A DNA stretch of 55,865 nucleotides from JAPSGM01 sp036556985 (GCA_036556985.1 DATBIK010000041.1:1-55865), one strand, 5' to 3'. Positions 7,857 to 16,351 are shown, numbered from the stretch's first letter. Notes: a model not told the origin generated them from the letters alone. Numbers and translations: made by a program.

Positions 7857-9141
7857 GCGCTGGCAGCGCCCCAGCTTCCGCGACCTCGGCGAGCGTCGGG
7901 TGGTGGTCACCGGGCTGGGCGCGGTGACGCCCATCGGCAACGACGTCGCCACCTTCTGGGACTGCCTCGTGGCCGGCCGCTCGGGGATCGACCGCATCGC
8001 CTCGTTCGACCCGGTGAACCTCGACTGCAAGATCGCGGGTGAGGTGAAGGGCTTCGAGCCGGAGCGGGTCATGCCCAGGAAGGAGGTCCGGCGCAACGAC
8101 CGCTACGTCCACTTCGCCTGGGCCGGGGCGCTCGAGGCGCTGCGCGACGCCGGGCTGGAGGTCCCCCTCACCGACGAGCGCGCGGCCGAGCGGGCCGGCG
8201 TGGTCATCGGCTCCGGCATCGGCGGGATCAACACCATGATCCGCGACATCATCGAGTCCCACGAGTACGGCGTTGGGCGCATCGGCCCGTTCCTCGTCAC
8301 CTCGATGATCGCCGACATGGCCGCCGGCTACGTCGCCATCTACGGCAACCTGCGCGGCCCGAACTTCGCCGCGGTGAGCGCCTGCGCGAGCAGCAACCAC
8401 GCCATCGGCCAGTCCCTGCTCGCGATCCGCCGCGGCGATGCCGACGTCATGGTCGCCGGCGGCGCGGAGGCGGGCATCAGCGAGATCCCGATCGGCGCCT
8501 TCGCCGCCATGCGCGCCCTGTCCACGAAGCGGAACGACGAGCCGTCGAAGGCGTGCCGTCCGTTCGACGCCCAGCGTGACGGCTTCGTCATGGCCGAGGG
8601 ATCGGGGATCGTCGTCCTCGAGGCGCTCGACCACGCGCTGGCGCGCGGCGCCGCGATCCACGCGGAGGTCGTCGGCTACGCCGCCACCGACGACGCCTCG
8701 CACATCACCCTGCCGGCGCCCGGCGGCCGCGGCGCGGTGGGCAGCATGAGCCTGGCGCTCTCCGATGCCGGCCTGACGCCGGCCGAGGTGAGCTACATCA
8801 ACGCCCACGGCACGAGCACCGGCCCGAACGACCGCGCCGAGACGGCCGCCATCAAGACGGTCTTCGGCGACCGAGCGTACGAGACCCCGGTGAGCAGTAC
8901 GAAGAGCATGACGGGGCACCTGCTCGGGGCGGCCGGCGGCGTCGAGGCGGTGGCCTGCGTCCGCGCCATCGAGACCGGCATCCTGCCGCCCACGATAAAC
9001 TACGAGTTCCCCGACCCCGAGTGCGACCTCGACTACGTGCCGAACGAGGCGCGGCAGGCGAAGGTCGAGGTGGCGATGAGCAACTCGTTCGGGTTCGGCG
9101 GCCACAACGCCACGGTCATCTTCCAGCGGTACGTGCCGTGA
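7849..9141 (+). CDS. fabF: 3-oxoacyl-ACP synthase II
   Basis: Condensing enzyme that elongates acyl-ACP with malonyl-ACP. 430 residues, slightly long at the N-terminus. It has RVVVTGLGAVTPIGNDV, the nucleophile Cys179 in SACASSNH, the two catalytic histidines in NAHGTSTGPND and KSMTGHLLGAAGG, and the C-terminal NSFGFGGHN. It overlaps fabZ by 8 bases, and its TGA stop forms part of the GTG start of accB. Confidence 0.96.
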   Translation: MDERWQRPSFRDLGERRVVVTGLGAVTPIGNDVATFWDCLVAGRSGIDRIASFDPVNLDCKIAGEVKGFEPERVMPRKEVRRNDRYVHFAWAGALEALRDAGLEVPLTDERAAERAGVVIGSGIGGINTMIRDIIESHEYGVGRIGPFLVTSMIADMAAGYVAIYGNLRGPNFAAVSACASSNHAIGQSLLAIRRGDADVMVAGGAEAGISEIPIGAFAAMRALSTKRNDEPSKACRPFDAQRDGFVMAEGSGIVVLEALDHALARGAAIHAEVVGYAATDDASHITLPAPGGRGAVGSMSLALSDAGLTPAEVSYINAHGTSTGPNDRAETAAIKTVFGDRAYETPVSSTKSMTGHLLGAAGGVEAVACVRAIETGILPPTINYEFPDPECDLDYVPNEARQAKVEVAMSNSFGFGGHNATVIFQRYVP

Positions 9142-9608
9142 CCGACGCGCGCGACCCGGTGCTGCGGGCGATCGACATCCTGGCGCCGACGTTCGAGGCA
9201 ACCCACCTCGACGAGCTCGAGGTGGAGGCCGGCGAGCTGCTCGTCCGCCTCGCCCGGCCGCGCGCCGTCACGGTCGCCGCGCCCGCCGCTGCGATCGCCG
9301 AGACGCCGGTCCCGACCGAGACGGCCCCCGCGCCCGGCTCTCCCTACGGCGAGCCGGCGCCGGGCATGCGCTTCGTCAGCGCCCCGCTCACCGGGGTCTG
9401 GTACGCGGCGCCGTCGCCCGGCGCGCGACCCTACATCAGCGACGGCGCCGAGATCGGCGCCGGCACGGTCATCGGCCTCATCGAGGCCATGAAGCTGTTC
9501 AACGAGATCAAGTCGGACACGGCGGGTCGCGTGACCCGCATCCTCGTCGAGAGCGGGACGCTGGTGAAGCGCCAGCAGCCGCTCATCGAGGTCGACCCCA
9601 GCGCATGA
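9138..9608 (+). CDS. accB: biotin carboxyl carrier protein of acetyl-CoA carboxylase
   Basis: The functional biotin carrier. About 156 residues starting at a GTG that overlaps the fabF stop (GTGA). The open frame begins earlier, but upstream residues lie inside fabF and look unrelated. Helical N-terminus, Ala/Pro-rich linker (about 45-70), then a biotinyl domain with APLTGVWYAAPSPGARPY and GLIEAMKLFNEI, where the lysine of EAMKL is the biotin acceptor. This motif is what BirA recognises. Compare the lysine-less relative at 4575-5036. Confidence 0.93.
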   Translation: MTDARDPVLRAIDILAPTFEATHLDELEVEAGELLVRLARPRAVTVAAPAAAIAETPVPTETAPAPGSPYGEPAPGMRFVSAPLTGVWYAAPSPGARPYISDGAEIGAGTVIGLIEAMKLFNEIKSDTAGRVTRILVESGTLVKRQQPLIEVDPSA

Positions 9609-9618
9609 GGAGACGGGC

Positions 9619-10692
9619 ATGAGCACGAACGCGGTGATCACGGGCTGGGGGATGTACGCGCCGTCGCGCGTCATGACGAACGACGAGCTCACACGGCTGG
9701 TGGACACCTCCGACGAGTGGATCGTGACCCGGACCGGGATTCGCGAGCGGCGCATCGCGGCCGACGACGAGACAACCACCACGCTGTCCGTGCACGCCGC
9801 GCGCGACGCGCTGGCGGTTGCCGGCGTGGACCCGAGCGAGGTCGACCTCGTCATCGTGGGGACCTGTTCGCCCGACTACCCGCTTCCCGCCACCGCCGTC
9901 CTCGTCGCAACCGAGCTGGGCGCCACCCGCGCCGCCGGTTTCGACCTCCAGGCGGCGTGCTCCGGCTTCCTCTTCGCCCTCGCCACGGGGAGCAGCTTCA
10001 TCCGCAGCGGCATGTACCGCAACGTGCTCGTCATCGGCGTCGAGGTGCTCAGCCGCTTCATCAACTGGCACGACCGCAACACGTGCGTGCTGTTCGGCGA
10101 CGGGGCCGGCGCCGTGCTCCTGTCGGCATCGGACCAGCCGGGTGGCCTGCTGGGCGCCGACCTGTACAGTGACGGGACTGGCTGCGAGGCGATCATCGTG
10201 CCCGGCGGCGGGTCGAAGCAGCCGGCAACGGCCGACAGCGTGGCCGCCAACCAGCACTACATCCACATGCTGGGTCGCGAGGTCTACAAGTACGCCACCC
10301 GCCAGCTGGCCGACTCGGCGGTGAACGCGCTGCGGGACGCCGGTCTGACCGTGGACGACATCGACCAGTTCGTCTTCCACCAGGCCAACCTGCGCATCAT
10401 CGAGAGCGTCCAGGAACGGCTCGCCATCCCGCCCGAGAAGCTGTTCATCAACATCGAGAAGTACGGCAACACGAGCGCGGCATCGGTGCCGATGGCGCTC
10501 GTCGAGGCGGTCGCCGCCGGCCGCATCAAGCCCGGGGATCGGCTGCTGATGGTCGCCTTCGGCGCCGGCTACACGGCCGGGGCGGCGGTGGTCGAATGGA
10601 CCGCCGACCCGACGCGCGCCTTCCTGGCGCCCGGCGACCAGACCCGGCTCGGCATGCCGCGGCGCGAGGTGGCGCCGGTCGCCGCGGGTTGA
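9619..10692 (+). CDS. fabH: 3-oxoacyl-ACP synthase III
   Basis: Initiates fatty-acid synthesis by condensing an acyl-CoA primer with malonyl-ACP. 357 residues. The Cys-His-Asn triad is visible: Cys114 in LQAACSGFLFAL, His in FVFHQANLRII and Asn in YGNTSAASVP. The C-terminus carries about 20 extra residues. Unlike its neighbours it has a clear Shine-Dalgarno site (GAGGAG at 9607-9612, six bases before ATG), so translation starts independently here. Primer preference cannot be told from sequence alone. Confidence 0.95.
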   Translation: MSTNAVITGWGMYAPSRVMTNDELTRLVDTSDEWIVTRTGIRERRIAADDETTTTLSVHAARDALAVAGVDPSEVDLVIVGTCSPDYPLPATAVLVATELGATRAAGFDLQAACSGFLFALATGSSFIRSGMYRNVLVIGVEVLSRFINWHDRNTCVLFGDGAGAVLLSASDQPGGLLGADLYSDGTGCEAIIVPGGGSKQPATADSVAANQHYIHMLGREVYKYATRQLADSAVNALRDAGLTVDDIDQFVFHQANLRIIESVQERLAIPPEKLFINIEKYGNTSAASVPMALVEAVAAGRIKPGDRLLMVAFGAGYTAGAAVVEWTADPTRAFLAPGDQTRLGMPRREVAPVAAG

Positions 10693-10717
10693 GCCGCCGC
10701 ACGCACGAGGAGGACCG

Positions 10718-11473
10718 ATGTTCGATCTGACCGGCAAGGTGGCCCTCGTCACCGGCGGGAGCCGGGGGCTGGGACGCGCGATCGCCCTTGCCTTCGCCGA
10801 GCAGGGCGCCGACGTGGCGGTGAACTACCGCGGCAACGCCGACGCCGCGAGCGAGACCGCCGAGGCGATCCGTGGCAGCGGGCGCCGGGCCGAGGTCATC
10901 CAGGGCGACACCTCGGCGGGGCGGGAGGCCTGCGAGGCGATCGTGAAGGCCGCGATGGATGCCTTCGGCACCGTCGACATCCTCGTGAACAACGCCGGCA
11001 TCACGCGCGACAATCTCCTCATGCGCATGGACGCCGAGGAGTGGGACGACGTGCTGTCAACGAACCTGTCCGGGCCGTTCTGGATGACGCGCGCCATCGC
11101 GCGACCGATGATGAAGGCCCGATCCGGACGCATCATCAACATGAGCTCCGCGGCGGGCCGCATGGGGAACGCCGGCCAGGCCAACTACGCCGCCGCCAAG
11201 GCGGGGCTGATCGGCCTCACCAAGACGACTGCCCGTGAGCTCGCCAGCCGCGGGATCACCTGCAACGCGATCGCGCCGGGGCTCATCGAGACCGATCTCA
11301 CCGCCGACCTTCCCGAGGCCGCCACCGAGGCGATCAGGACCCTGACGCCGATGGGCTACGTCGGCTCGGTCGAGGACGTCGCGGCCGCGGCCGTCTACTT
11401 CGCCAGCGACGAGGCGCGATACGTGACCGGCCAGGTCATCGGCGTCGACGGTGGGATGGTGATGGGCTCGTGA
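10718..11473 (+). CDS. fabG: 3-oxoacyl-ACP reductase
   Basis: NADPH-dependent short-chain dehydrogenase for the first reduction in each elongation round. 251 residues. It has the TGGSRGLGRAIA cofactor loop, NNAG, the catalytic Ser of INMSSAAGRMG, the YAAAK Tyr/Lys pair, and C-terminal VTGQVIGVDGG. GAGGAGG precedes the ATG. The stop overlaps the GTG of the Nudix gene. A generic SDR role is possible, but the fab context makes FabG by far the best call. Confidence 0.93.
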   Translation: MFDLTGKVALVTGGSRGLGRAIALAFAEQGADVAVNYRGNADAASETAEAIRGSGRRAEVIQGDTSAGREACEAIVKAAMDAFGTVDILVNNAGITRDNLLMRMDAEEWDDVLSTNLSGPFWMTRAIARPMMKARSGRIINMSSAAGRMGNAGQANYAAAKAGLIGLTKTTARELASRGITCNAIAPGLIETDLTADLPEAATEAIRTLTPMGYVGSVEDVAAAAVYFASDEARYVTGQVIGVDGGMVMGS

Positions 11474-11988
11474 ACCCGCTCGCCTCGGATGCCGCCTTTT
11501 ACGCCTCCCTTCCCGGCAAGCGGATCGCCGCCGGCGTGCTCATCACTGATGGCCTCGACCGCGTGCTTCTCCTCCAGCCGTCGTACAAGCCGACCTGGGA
11601 GATCCCCGGCGGGGTGGTGCAGGCCGGCGAGTCGCCCCGCGCCGCGGCGCGCCGCGAAGTGCGCGAGGAGCTCGGCCTCGACATCGGTCTCGGGCGCCTG
11701 CTCGTCGTCGACTGGGTCGCGGAGGACCCGCCAAGGACGGAGGGGCTCGTCTTCGTGTACGACGGTGGCATCCTCGACGGCGCGGATCGGTCGATCCGGC
11801 TCCAGCGGTCCGAGCTCAACGCGTACGGATTCGTCGACCTCGACGGGGCGGTCGGGCTGGCGTCCGAGCGCGCCGAGCGCCGCTGGAAGTCCGCCCTGAC
11901 CGCGCGTCGCCTGGGCCGCCTGCTCGAGCTCGAGGATGGCTGGCGCCAGCCGCTCCAGCCCGCCGGGGAGGCGCAGCCGAGACCGTAG
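11470..11988 (+). CDS. Nudix hydrolase
   Basis: 172 residues with a complete Nudix box reading GGVVQAGESPRAAARREVRE followed by ELGLDI (GX5EX7REUXEEXGU). Such enzymes cleave nucleoside diphosphates linked to another moiety; CoA, dinucleotides or oxidised nucleotides are all possible substrates, and none is indicated here. The start is a GTG overlapping the fabG stop, making it the last gene of the acc/fab operon. No hairpin terminator is obvious after it. Confidence 0.85.
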   Translation: MNPLASDAAFYASLPGKRIAAGVLITDGLDRVLLLQPSYKPTWEIPGGVVQAGESPRAAARREVREELGLDIGLGRLLVVDWVAEDPPRTEGLVFVYDGGILDGADRSIRLQRSELNAYGFVDLDGAVGLASERAERRWKSALTARRLGRLLELEDGWRQPLQPAGEAQPRP

Positions 11989-12249
11989 CTCAGCAAACAC
12001 CGCCTGAAGTCGCCTGACAGCTGCACGGATCGCCGCCAGCACCCTGCTCGGCGCCCGATGCAGCCTGGTAGCTGCACCGAGGCGGGAATGGGCCGTGGGA
12101 ACGACATCGGTGCATGCCTCAGCAGGCATCGGGCGATTCGCCAACCCTGATCGCCCGCCCACCGAGCGAGCGCCTGCCGCGGCACGGGGATTGCTGCGAG
12201 AATGGCTGCGGACCTGAGAATCGACCGTTTTCTGACGAGAGGAGACCCG
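11989..12249 (+). other. intergenic region before sodN
   Basis: 261 bases without a credible gene; minus-strand open frames through it look like GC-rich shadows. It holds a small hairpin (ATGCCT-CAGC-AGGCAT, 12114-12129). A weak promoter candidate is TTGCTG at 12191 with GAGAAT at 12216, spacer 19. Metal-responsive control of sodN would be expected, but I see no convincing operator. Confidence 0.4.
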
Positions 12250-12681
12250 ATGCTGACGCTTCGTTCCCTGCTGCGCCCCACCCGGCGCGTCCATGCCCAC
12301 TGCGACATCCCGTGCGGCGTCTACGACCCGGAGCAGGCGCGCATCGAGGCCGAGAGCTGCCTGCGCATCATCGAGAAGCACGATGCCAGCGACGACGCGC
12401 TCTTCCGGGCCCGATGCATCCATGTCAAGGAAGAGCGCGCGGAGCTCGTGAAGCACCACCTCGACGTCCTCTGGCACGACTACTTCAAGCCGGAGCACCT
12501 CGAGAAGTACCCGGACCTGCACGAGACGTTCTGGAAGGCGACGAAGCAGGCCTCGAAAGTGAAGCAGTCGCTCGACGCCGGCGCCGCCAGGGAGCTGCTG
12601 ACGATGATCGACACCATCGACGACATGTGGAAGTCGACCGGCGGCCTCGAGAAGACGCGCGTCAACGGCCGCCCATCCTGA
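12250..12681 (+). CDS. sodN: nickel superoxide dismutase precursor
   Basis: Dismutates superoxide with a nickel ion bound by the N-terminal hook. 143 residues. The precursor MLTLRSLLRPTRRVHA is followed by the diagnostic nickel hook HCDIPCGVYDP. After cleavage His1, Cys2 and Cys6 bind nickel. The rest is the four-helix bundle (ARIEAESCLRIIEKH onward). AGAGGAGA just upstream supports the ATG at 12250. The maturation peptidase gene follows 10 bases later. Small soluble protein, hexameric in known relatives. Confidence 0.95.
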   Translation: MLTLRSLLRPTRRVHAHCDIPCGVYDPEQARIEAESCLRIIEKHDASDDALFRARCIHVKEERAELVKHHLDVLWHDYFKPEHLEKYPDLHETFWKATKQASKVKQSLDAGAARELLTMIDTIDDMWKSTGGLEKTRVNGRPS

Positions 12682-12691
12682 TCGGGCGGTG

Positions 12692-13117
12692 ATGCGGCCG
12701 CTCGCCCTCCTACTCGGCCTGGCCGCCGGGGCCGGTGCCGCGCTCCTCGCCCTGCGGCGCCTGGACGCGGTGGAGGTCACGGGAGCCTCGATGGCCCCGG
12801 CCCTCCTGCCGCGCGACCGGCTCCTCGTCGAGTCGCTGACCTACGCGCGGCGCCGGCCGCGCCCGGGTGAGGTCGTCCTCGCGACGGACCCGCGCGAGCC
12901 CGGCCGCGAGCTCATCAAGCGCGTCGCCGCAGTGAGCGGCGCCCAGGCGCAGCTCCTCGGCGACCACCCGGCGGAGAGCACGGACTCGCGCACCTTCGGC
13001 GACGTCCCGTTGGAGGCGATCCGCTGGCGGGTGGCGCTGCGCTACTGGCCGCCGCTGCGCTTCGGAGGCATCGGTTCGACCGCCGGAACGGGCGAGCCAT
13101 GGGTGGTCGCCGGCTGA
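12692..13117 (+). CDS. sodX: nickel-type superoxide dismutase maturation protease (S26 family)
   Basis: Signal-peptidase-like serine protease expected to trim the SodN propeptide and expose His1. About 141 residues: an N-terminal hydrophobic segment (ALLLGLAAGAGAALLAL), the catalytic Ser in TGASMAPALLPRDRLLVE and the catalytic Lys in GRELIKRVAAVSG. A GTG directly before the ATG at 12692 is an equally possible start. The sodN-sodX pairing is a known conserved arrangement. Confidence 0.9.
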   Translation: MRPLALLLGLAAGAGAALLALRRLDAVEVTGASMAPALLPRDRLLVESLTYARRRPRPGEVVLATDPREPGRELIKRVAAVSGAQAQLLGDHPAESTDSRTFGDVPLEAIRWRVALRYWPPLRFGGIGSTAGTGEPWVVAG

Positions 13118-13118
13118 C

Positions 13119-13490
13119 TCAGGCGCAGAACGCGGCGACCGCCTCCACGCAGGCCGCGCGCTCGGCCGGCAGCATCTGGGCCGACGAACCGGCCTCCGCC
13201 GCCACCAGCCACTCGGCACCGACCGTCGGCCGCACCGCCACCCGGGCTTCCGGCGCGCGGTCGTGGACGAACGCGACGACCGGTCCCAGCCCGGCGTCGC
13301 CGTACTCCTCGCGGATGGCGCCGGCGTCCACGACCACCACGTCCGGCCTGCGCAGCACGATTGCCTGGTGCAGGCGGGCGGCGTCGTTGTAGAAGAAGGC
13401 GAGCGCGCCGAGCAGCCTGCCCTCGAGGTCGGCGGCCAGGTCGTGGTCCCGGGTGAGGCAGTACACGAAGCGCTCGGCGGGGGAGGTCAC
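13119..13490 (-). CDS. hypothetical protein, receiver-like fold
   Basis: About 123 residues if it starts at the GTG reading VTSPAERFVYCLTRDHDL. The segment IVLRRPDVVVVDAGAIREEY followed by GPVVAFVHDRAPEARVAVRP resembles the beta-alpha pattern and the aspartate strand of response-regulator receivers, without a clear phospho-acceptor set. It lies between sodX (its stop 2 bases from the sodX stop) and deoC (divergent). No ribosome binding site is visible. Upstream in-frame codons would extend it into the deoC promoter and look non-coding. Function unknown. Confidence 0.55.
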   Translation of the reverse strand: MTSPAERFVYCLTRDHDLAADLEGRLLGALAFFYNDAARLHQAIVLRRPDVVVVDAGAIREEYGDAGLGPVVAFVHDRAPEARVAVRPTVGAEWLVAAEAGSSAQMLPAERAACVEAVAAFCA

Positions 13491-13534
13491 CCGCGAAGGA
13501 TAGCCCCCGCATCGGCCTCGACAGGCTGCGGCGG

Positions 13535-13540
13535 TACAAT
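13535..13540 (+). promoter_or_regulatory. -10 box of deoC (leaderless)
   Basis: TACAAT ends 9 bases before the deoC ATG. The box, spacer and start codon closely match those of the adenosine deaminase-like gene at 35270. Confidence 0.6.
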
Positions 13541-13549
13541 CCGGGGTCC

Positions 13550-14518
13550 ATGGCCACCACCACGACCCCGCCAGCACGCCGCAACCCGGCGACCGACCTG
13601 AGTGCGCCGCGCCACCAGGCGCTCGGCAGTCTGCTCGGCCGCGTCTGGCCGGTCGACCAGGTCGGGATCGAGGAGCGCGCTTCCGCCCTCGCCAAGCGCA
13701 GCATCAAGCGCGAGGCGAAGCTGTGGGCCCTCGATCTGGCGATCCGGATGATGGACCTCACCACGCTGGAGGGGAAGGACACGCCGGGCAAGGTCCGCGC
13801 CCTGGCCGGAAAGGCCCGCCGCCCCGATCCGACCGACCCCTCCATCCCCTCCGTGGCGGCGCTGTGCGTCTATCCGAACATGGTGCCCACCGCGGTCGAG
13901 GCGCTCCGCGGCTCGGGCGTGAAGGTCGCCGCCGTGGCGACCTACTTTCCGTCCGGCCAGGCGCCGCTCGACGTGAAGCTTCGCGACGTGCGCGAGGCGA
14001 TCGAGATGGGCGCCGACGAGATCGACATGGTCATTGACCGCGGCGCCTTCCTGGCCGGCGAGTACGCCCGCGTCTACGACGAGATCGTGGCCGTCAAGGA
14101 GGCCTGCGGCGACACGCACCTCAAGGTCATCCTGGAGACCGGCGAGCTGGAGACGTACGACAACGTGCGCCGCGCATCGGTCCTGGCCATGGCGGCCGGC
14201 GCCGACTTCATCAAGACCAGCACCGGCAAGGTGCAGCCGGCGGCCACGCTGCCGGTGACGCTCGTCATGCTCGAGGCGATCCGTGACTTCCACCGGCAGA
14301 CCGGCCGCGCAGTGGGCATGAAGCCCGCCGGCGGCATCCGCACCGCCAAGGAGTCGATCGCCTACCTGACGATGCTGTACGAGACGCTCGGCCCCGACTG
14401 GATGACGCCCGACCTCTTCCGGTTCGGCGCCTCCTCCCTGCTGAACGACGTGCTCATGCAGATCCGCAAGGAGCGCACGGGCCGATACAGCGGCGGCGAC
14501 TACTTCACCCTCGATTGA
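13550..14518 (+). CDS. deoC: deoxyribose-phosphate aldolase (long form)
   Basis: Cleaves 2-deoxyribose 5-phosphate to glyceraldehyde 3-phosphate and acetaldehyde in deoxynucleoside catabolism. 322 residues, about 100 more than the E. coli enzyme, with an N-terminal extension (about 1-90). The Schiff-base lysine is K222 in DFIKTSTGK; the second lysine is in GMKPAGGIRTAKES. ALCVYPNMV and ATYFPSGQ are family segments. The acetaldehyde produced fits the aldehyde dehydrogenases at 17628-20140. It starts 9 bases after a -10 box, with no ribosome binding site. Confidence 0.95.
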   Translation: MATTTTPPARRNPATDLSAPRHQALGSLLGRVWPVDQVGIEERASALAKRSIKREAKLWALDLAIRMMDLTTLEGKDTPGKVRALAGKARRPDPTDPSIPSVAALCVYPNMVPTAVEALRGSGVKVAAVATYFPSGQAPLDVKLRDVREAIEMGADEIDMVIDRGAFLAGEYARVYDEIVAVKEACGDTHLKVILETGELETYDNVRRASVLAMAAGADFIKTSTGKVQPAATLPVTLVMLEAIRDFHRQTGRAVGMKPAGGIRTAKESIAYLTMLYETLGPDWMTPDLFRFGASSLLNDVLMQIRKERTGRYSGGDYFTLD

Positions 14519-15201
14519 CCGAGTTCAGGGCGGACCCAGGCACCGTCCAGGTCTGGAGCGACATCGGCTGCCCGTGGGCCCACGTGGCCGTCTGGCGGCT
14601 GTGGGACGCCCGGCGTCGGCTCGGGCTGGAGGATCGCGTCCACTTCGACCATCGCGTCTTCCCGCTGGAGCTCTTCAACTCGGAGCCCACCCCGCGCAAC
14701 GAGCTCGATCCCGAGATGCCGATCTGCGCCAGCCTCGCGCCGCGCGCCGGCTGGCAGCCATGGGCTGGGCCGGACTGGGGCTACCCGGTGACCATGCTGC
14801 CGCCGATGGAGGCCGTGCAGGCCGCCAAGGAGCAGGGGCTGGCGTCGTCGGAGGCGCTCGACCGGGGCCTGCGCCGGGCCTTCTGGGGCGAGAGCCGCTG
14901 CATCAGCCTGCGGCACGTCATCTTGGAGGTCGCCTCCGAGACCGATGGGCTGGACCTCGCCGCCCTGGCCGATGCGCTGGACGCCGGCCGGGCACGCCGC
15001 GCGATCTTCGACCAGTGGGAGACGGCCAAGACGGACGCCGTACAGGGCTCGCCGCACCTGTTCGCGCCCGACGGCACGAACGCGCAGAACCCGGGGCTCG
15101 AGATGGACTGGGCGCAGGGCGACGGCGGCATCTGGCTGCCAACCATCCTGCGCGACGACACATCGGCCTACGAGGATCTCGTGCGCCGGGCCGCGGCCTG
15201 A
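14515..15201 (+). CDS. DsbA-family (FrnE-like) thioredoxin-fold protein
   Basis: About 228 residues, starting at a TTG that overlaps the deoC stop (TTGA). It opens with a beta strand and the active-site segment VQVWSDIGCPWAHVAV, with a single cysteine (Cys19, CPWA) rather than CxxC. A long helical insert is followed by NAQNPGLEMDW and a cis-Pro-like region. DsbA/FrnE/HCCA-isomerase relatives act in thiol exchange or glutathione-dependent isomerisation. With one cysteine, a non-disulfide role is likely. Substrate unknown. Confidence 0.8.
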   Translation: MTEFRADPGTVQVWSDIGCPWAHVAVWRLWDARRRLGLEDRVHFDHRVFPLELFNSEPTPRNELDPEMPICASLAPRAGWQPWAGPDWGYPVTMLPPMEAVQAAKEQGLASSEALDRGLRRAFWGESRCISLRHVILEVASETDGLDLAALADALDAGRARRAIFDQWETAKTDAVQGSPHLFAPDGTNAQNPGLEMDWAQGDGGIWLPTILRDDTSAYEDLVRRAAA

Positions 15202-15218
15202 CCTCACGGATCGGCCCG

Positions 15219-15713
15219 GTGGCTCGTTCCAGGAGCGTGCGACTCCCACCCTTCCAGGCGCTCGTCGACGCCCACGCCGTCGAGCTGCACCGCTTCCTGG
15301 CCGGGTTCGTGGGGCCGGACGACGCGGAGGACTGCCTGCAGGAGACGCTCATCGCCGCGCTGCGCGCCTACCCGCGCGTGGCCCACGCCGACAACCTGCG
15401 CGCCTGGCTGTACACCATCGCGCGCCGCAAGGCGACCGATCTCGCGCGTTCGCGGTCCCGCCGGCCGTCGGAGCCGATGGAGCGGCTGACGCCGGCCGCG
15501 GAGCCATCGGTCGGCCCGCCGGAGCCGGCCGACGACGGGCTGTGGGTCGCGGTGCGCCGGCTGCCGCCGAAGCAGCGGGCAGCGCTCGTCCACCGGTTCG
15601 TGCTCGACCTGGACTACCGGGCCATCGGCGAGCGGATGGCGACGAGCGAGGAGGCGGCGCGCCAGAACGTGAGCGCCGGCCTGCGACGGCTGCGAAAGGA
15701 GATGGACCGATGA
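15219..15713 (+). CDS. ECF-type RNA polymerase sigma factor (second copy)
   Basis: 164 residues from a GTG at 15219. Region 2: FQALVDAHAVELHRFLAGFV, DDAEDCLQETLIAALRAY, NLRAWLYTIARRKATD. Region 4: LPPKQRAALVHRFVLDLDYR followed by AIGERMATSEEAARQNVSAG. The ATG of the O6-methylguanine methyltransferase gene overlaps its stop, with no anti-sigma gene between them. This pairing suggests a sigma factor tied to alkylation damage, which is an inference. The open frame extends upstream through the DsbA-like gene, but only this part resembles a sigma factor. Confidence 0.9.
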   Translation: MARSRSVRLPPFQALVDAHAVELHRFLAGFVGPDDAEDCLQETLIAALRAYPRVAHADNLRAWLYTIARRKATDLARSRSRRPSEPMERLTPAAEPSVGPPEPADDGLWVAVRRLPPKQRAALVHRFVLDLDYRAIGERMATSEEAARQNVSAGLRRLRKEMDR

Positions 15714-16318
15714 ACGAGCTCGAGCGCCGCCTGGCCGGGTCGCCCGCGCCGCCGCTCGACATCGAGCGGCTAGGAGCTGCGGTGGGGGAGCGCGCCGCGG
15801 CCGAGGGCCTCCTGGACGTGGCGTACGGCACGCTCGACTCGCCGCTCGGCGAGCTGCTCGTGGCGGTGACTCCGCGCGGCCTGGTGCGCCTGGCCTACGA
15901 CGACGAAGCGGTCGAGGACGACGTCCTCGCCGAGCTCGCGGAGCGGGTCAGCCCGCGCGTGCTCCGCGCCCCGGAGCGCACCGACGCCGTGCGGCGCGAG
16001 CTGGACGACTACTTCGCGGGCCGTCGCCACGGCTTCGAGACGCGGGTGGACTGGTCGCTCGTCCGTGGCTTCGCCGGCGACGTGCTGCGCGCGACGGCCC
16101 GCGTCCCCTTCGGGGAAGTGTCCACCTATCGGGACGTGGCGGCCGCTGCCGGCTCGCCGCGCGCCTACCGGGCGGCGGGCAACGCGCTCGGCTCGAACCC
16201 GATCCCGATCGTGGTGCCCTGCCACCGCGTCCTCCACGCCGGCGGCGGCCTGGGCGGCTACACCGGCGGCCTCGACCGCAAGCGCCACCTGCTCCGCCTC
16301 GAGGGCGTCCTCGACTGA
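15710..16318 (+). CDS. ogt: methylated-DNA--protein-cysteine methyltransferase with N-terminal extension
   Basis: Suicide repair enzyme that takes the methyl group from O6-methylguanine. 202 residues. The core starts near residue 38 (VAYGTLDSPLGELLVAVT), with VPFGEVSTYRDVAAAAG and the acceptor cysteine Cys170 in IPIVVPCHRVLHAGGGLGGY. The first ~37 residues (MNELERRLAGSPAPPLDIER and on) are outside the usual fold and charged/helical. The start overlaps the sigma factor stop (ATGA). A hairpin lies 34 bases after the stop. Confidence 0.92.
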   Translation: MNELERRLAGSPAPPLDIERLGAAVGERAAAEGLLDVAYGTLDSPLGELLVAVTPRGLVRLAYDDEAVEDDVLAELAERVSPRVLRAPERTDAVRRELDDYFAGRRHGFETRVDWSLVRGFAGDVLRATARVPFGEVSTYRDVAAAAGSPRAYRAAGNALGSNPIPIVVPCHRVLHAGGGLGGYTGGLDRKRHLLRLEGVLD

Positions 16319-16351
16319 CGGGCGCCGGCGGCAGCGCGTATCTCTCACCCG

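Noticed and set aside
11395..12780. Minus-strand open frame through the sodN region
   Set aside because: Overlaps Nudix, sodN and sodX, all with diagnostic motifs on the plus strand.
13518..13523. TCGACA as -35 of deoC
   Set aside because: Only 11 bases from the -10 box, too close for a sigma-70 promoter.
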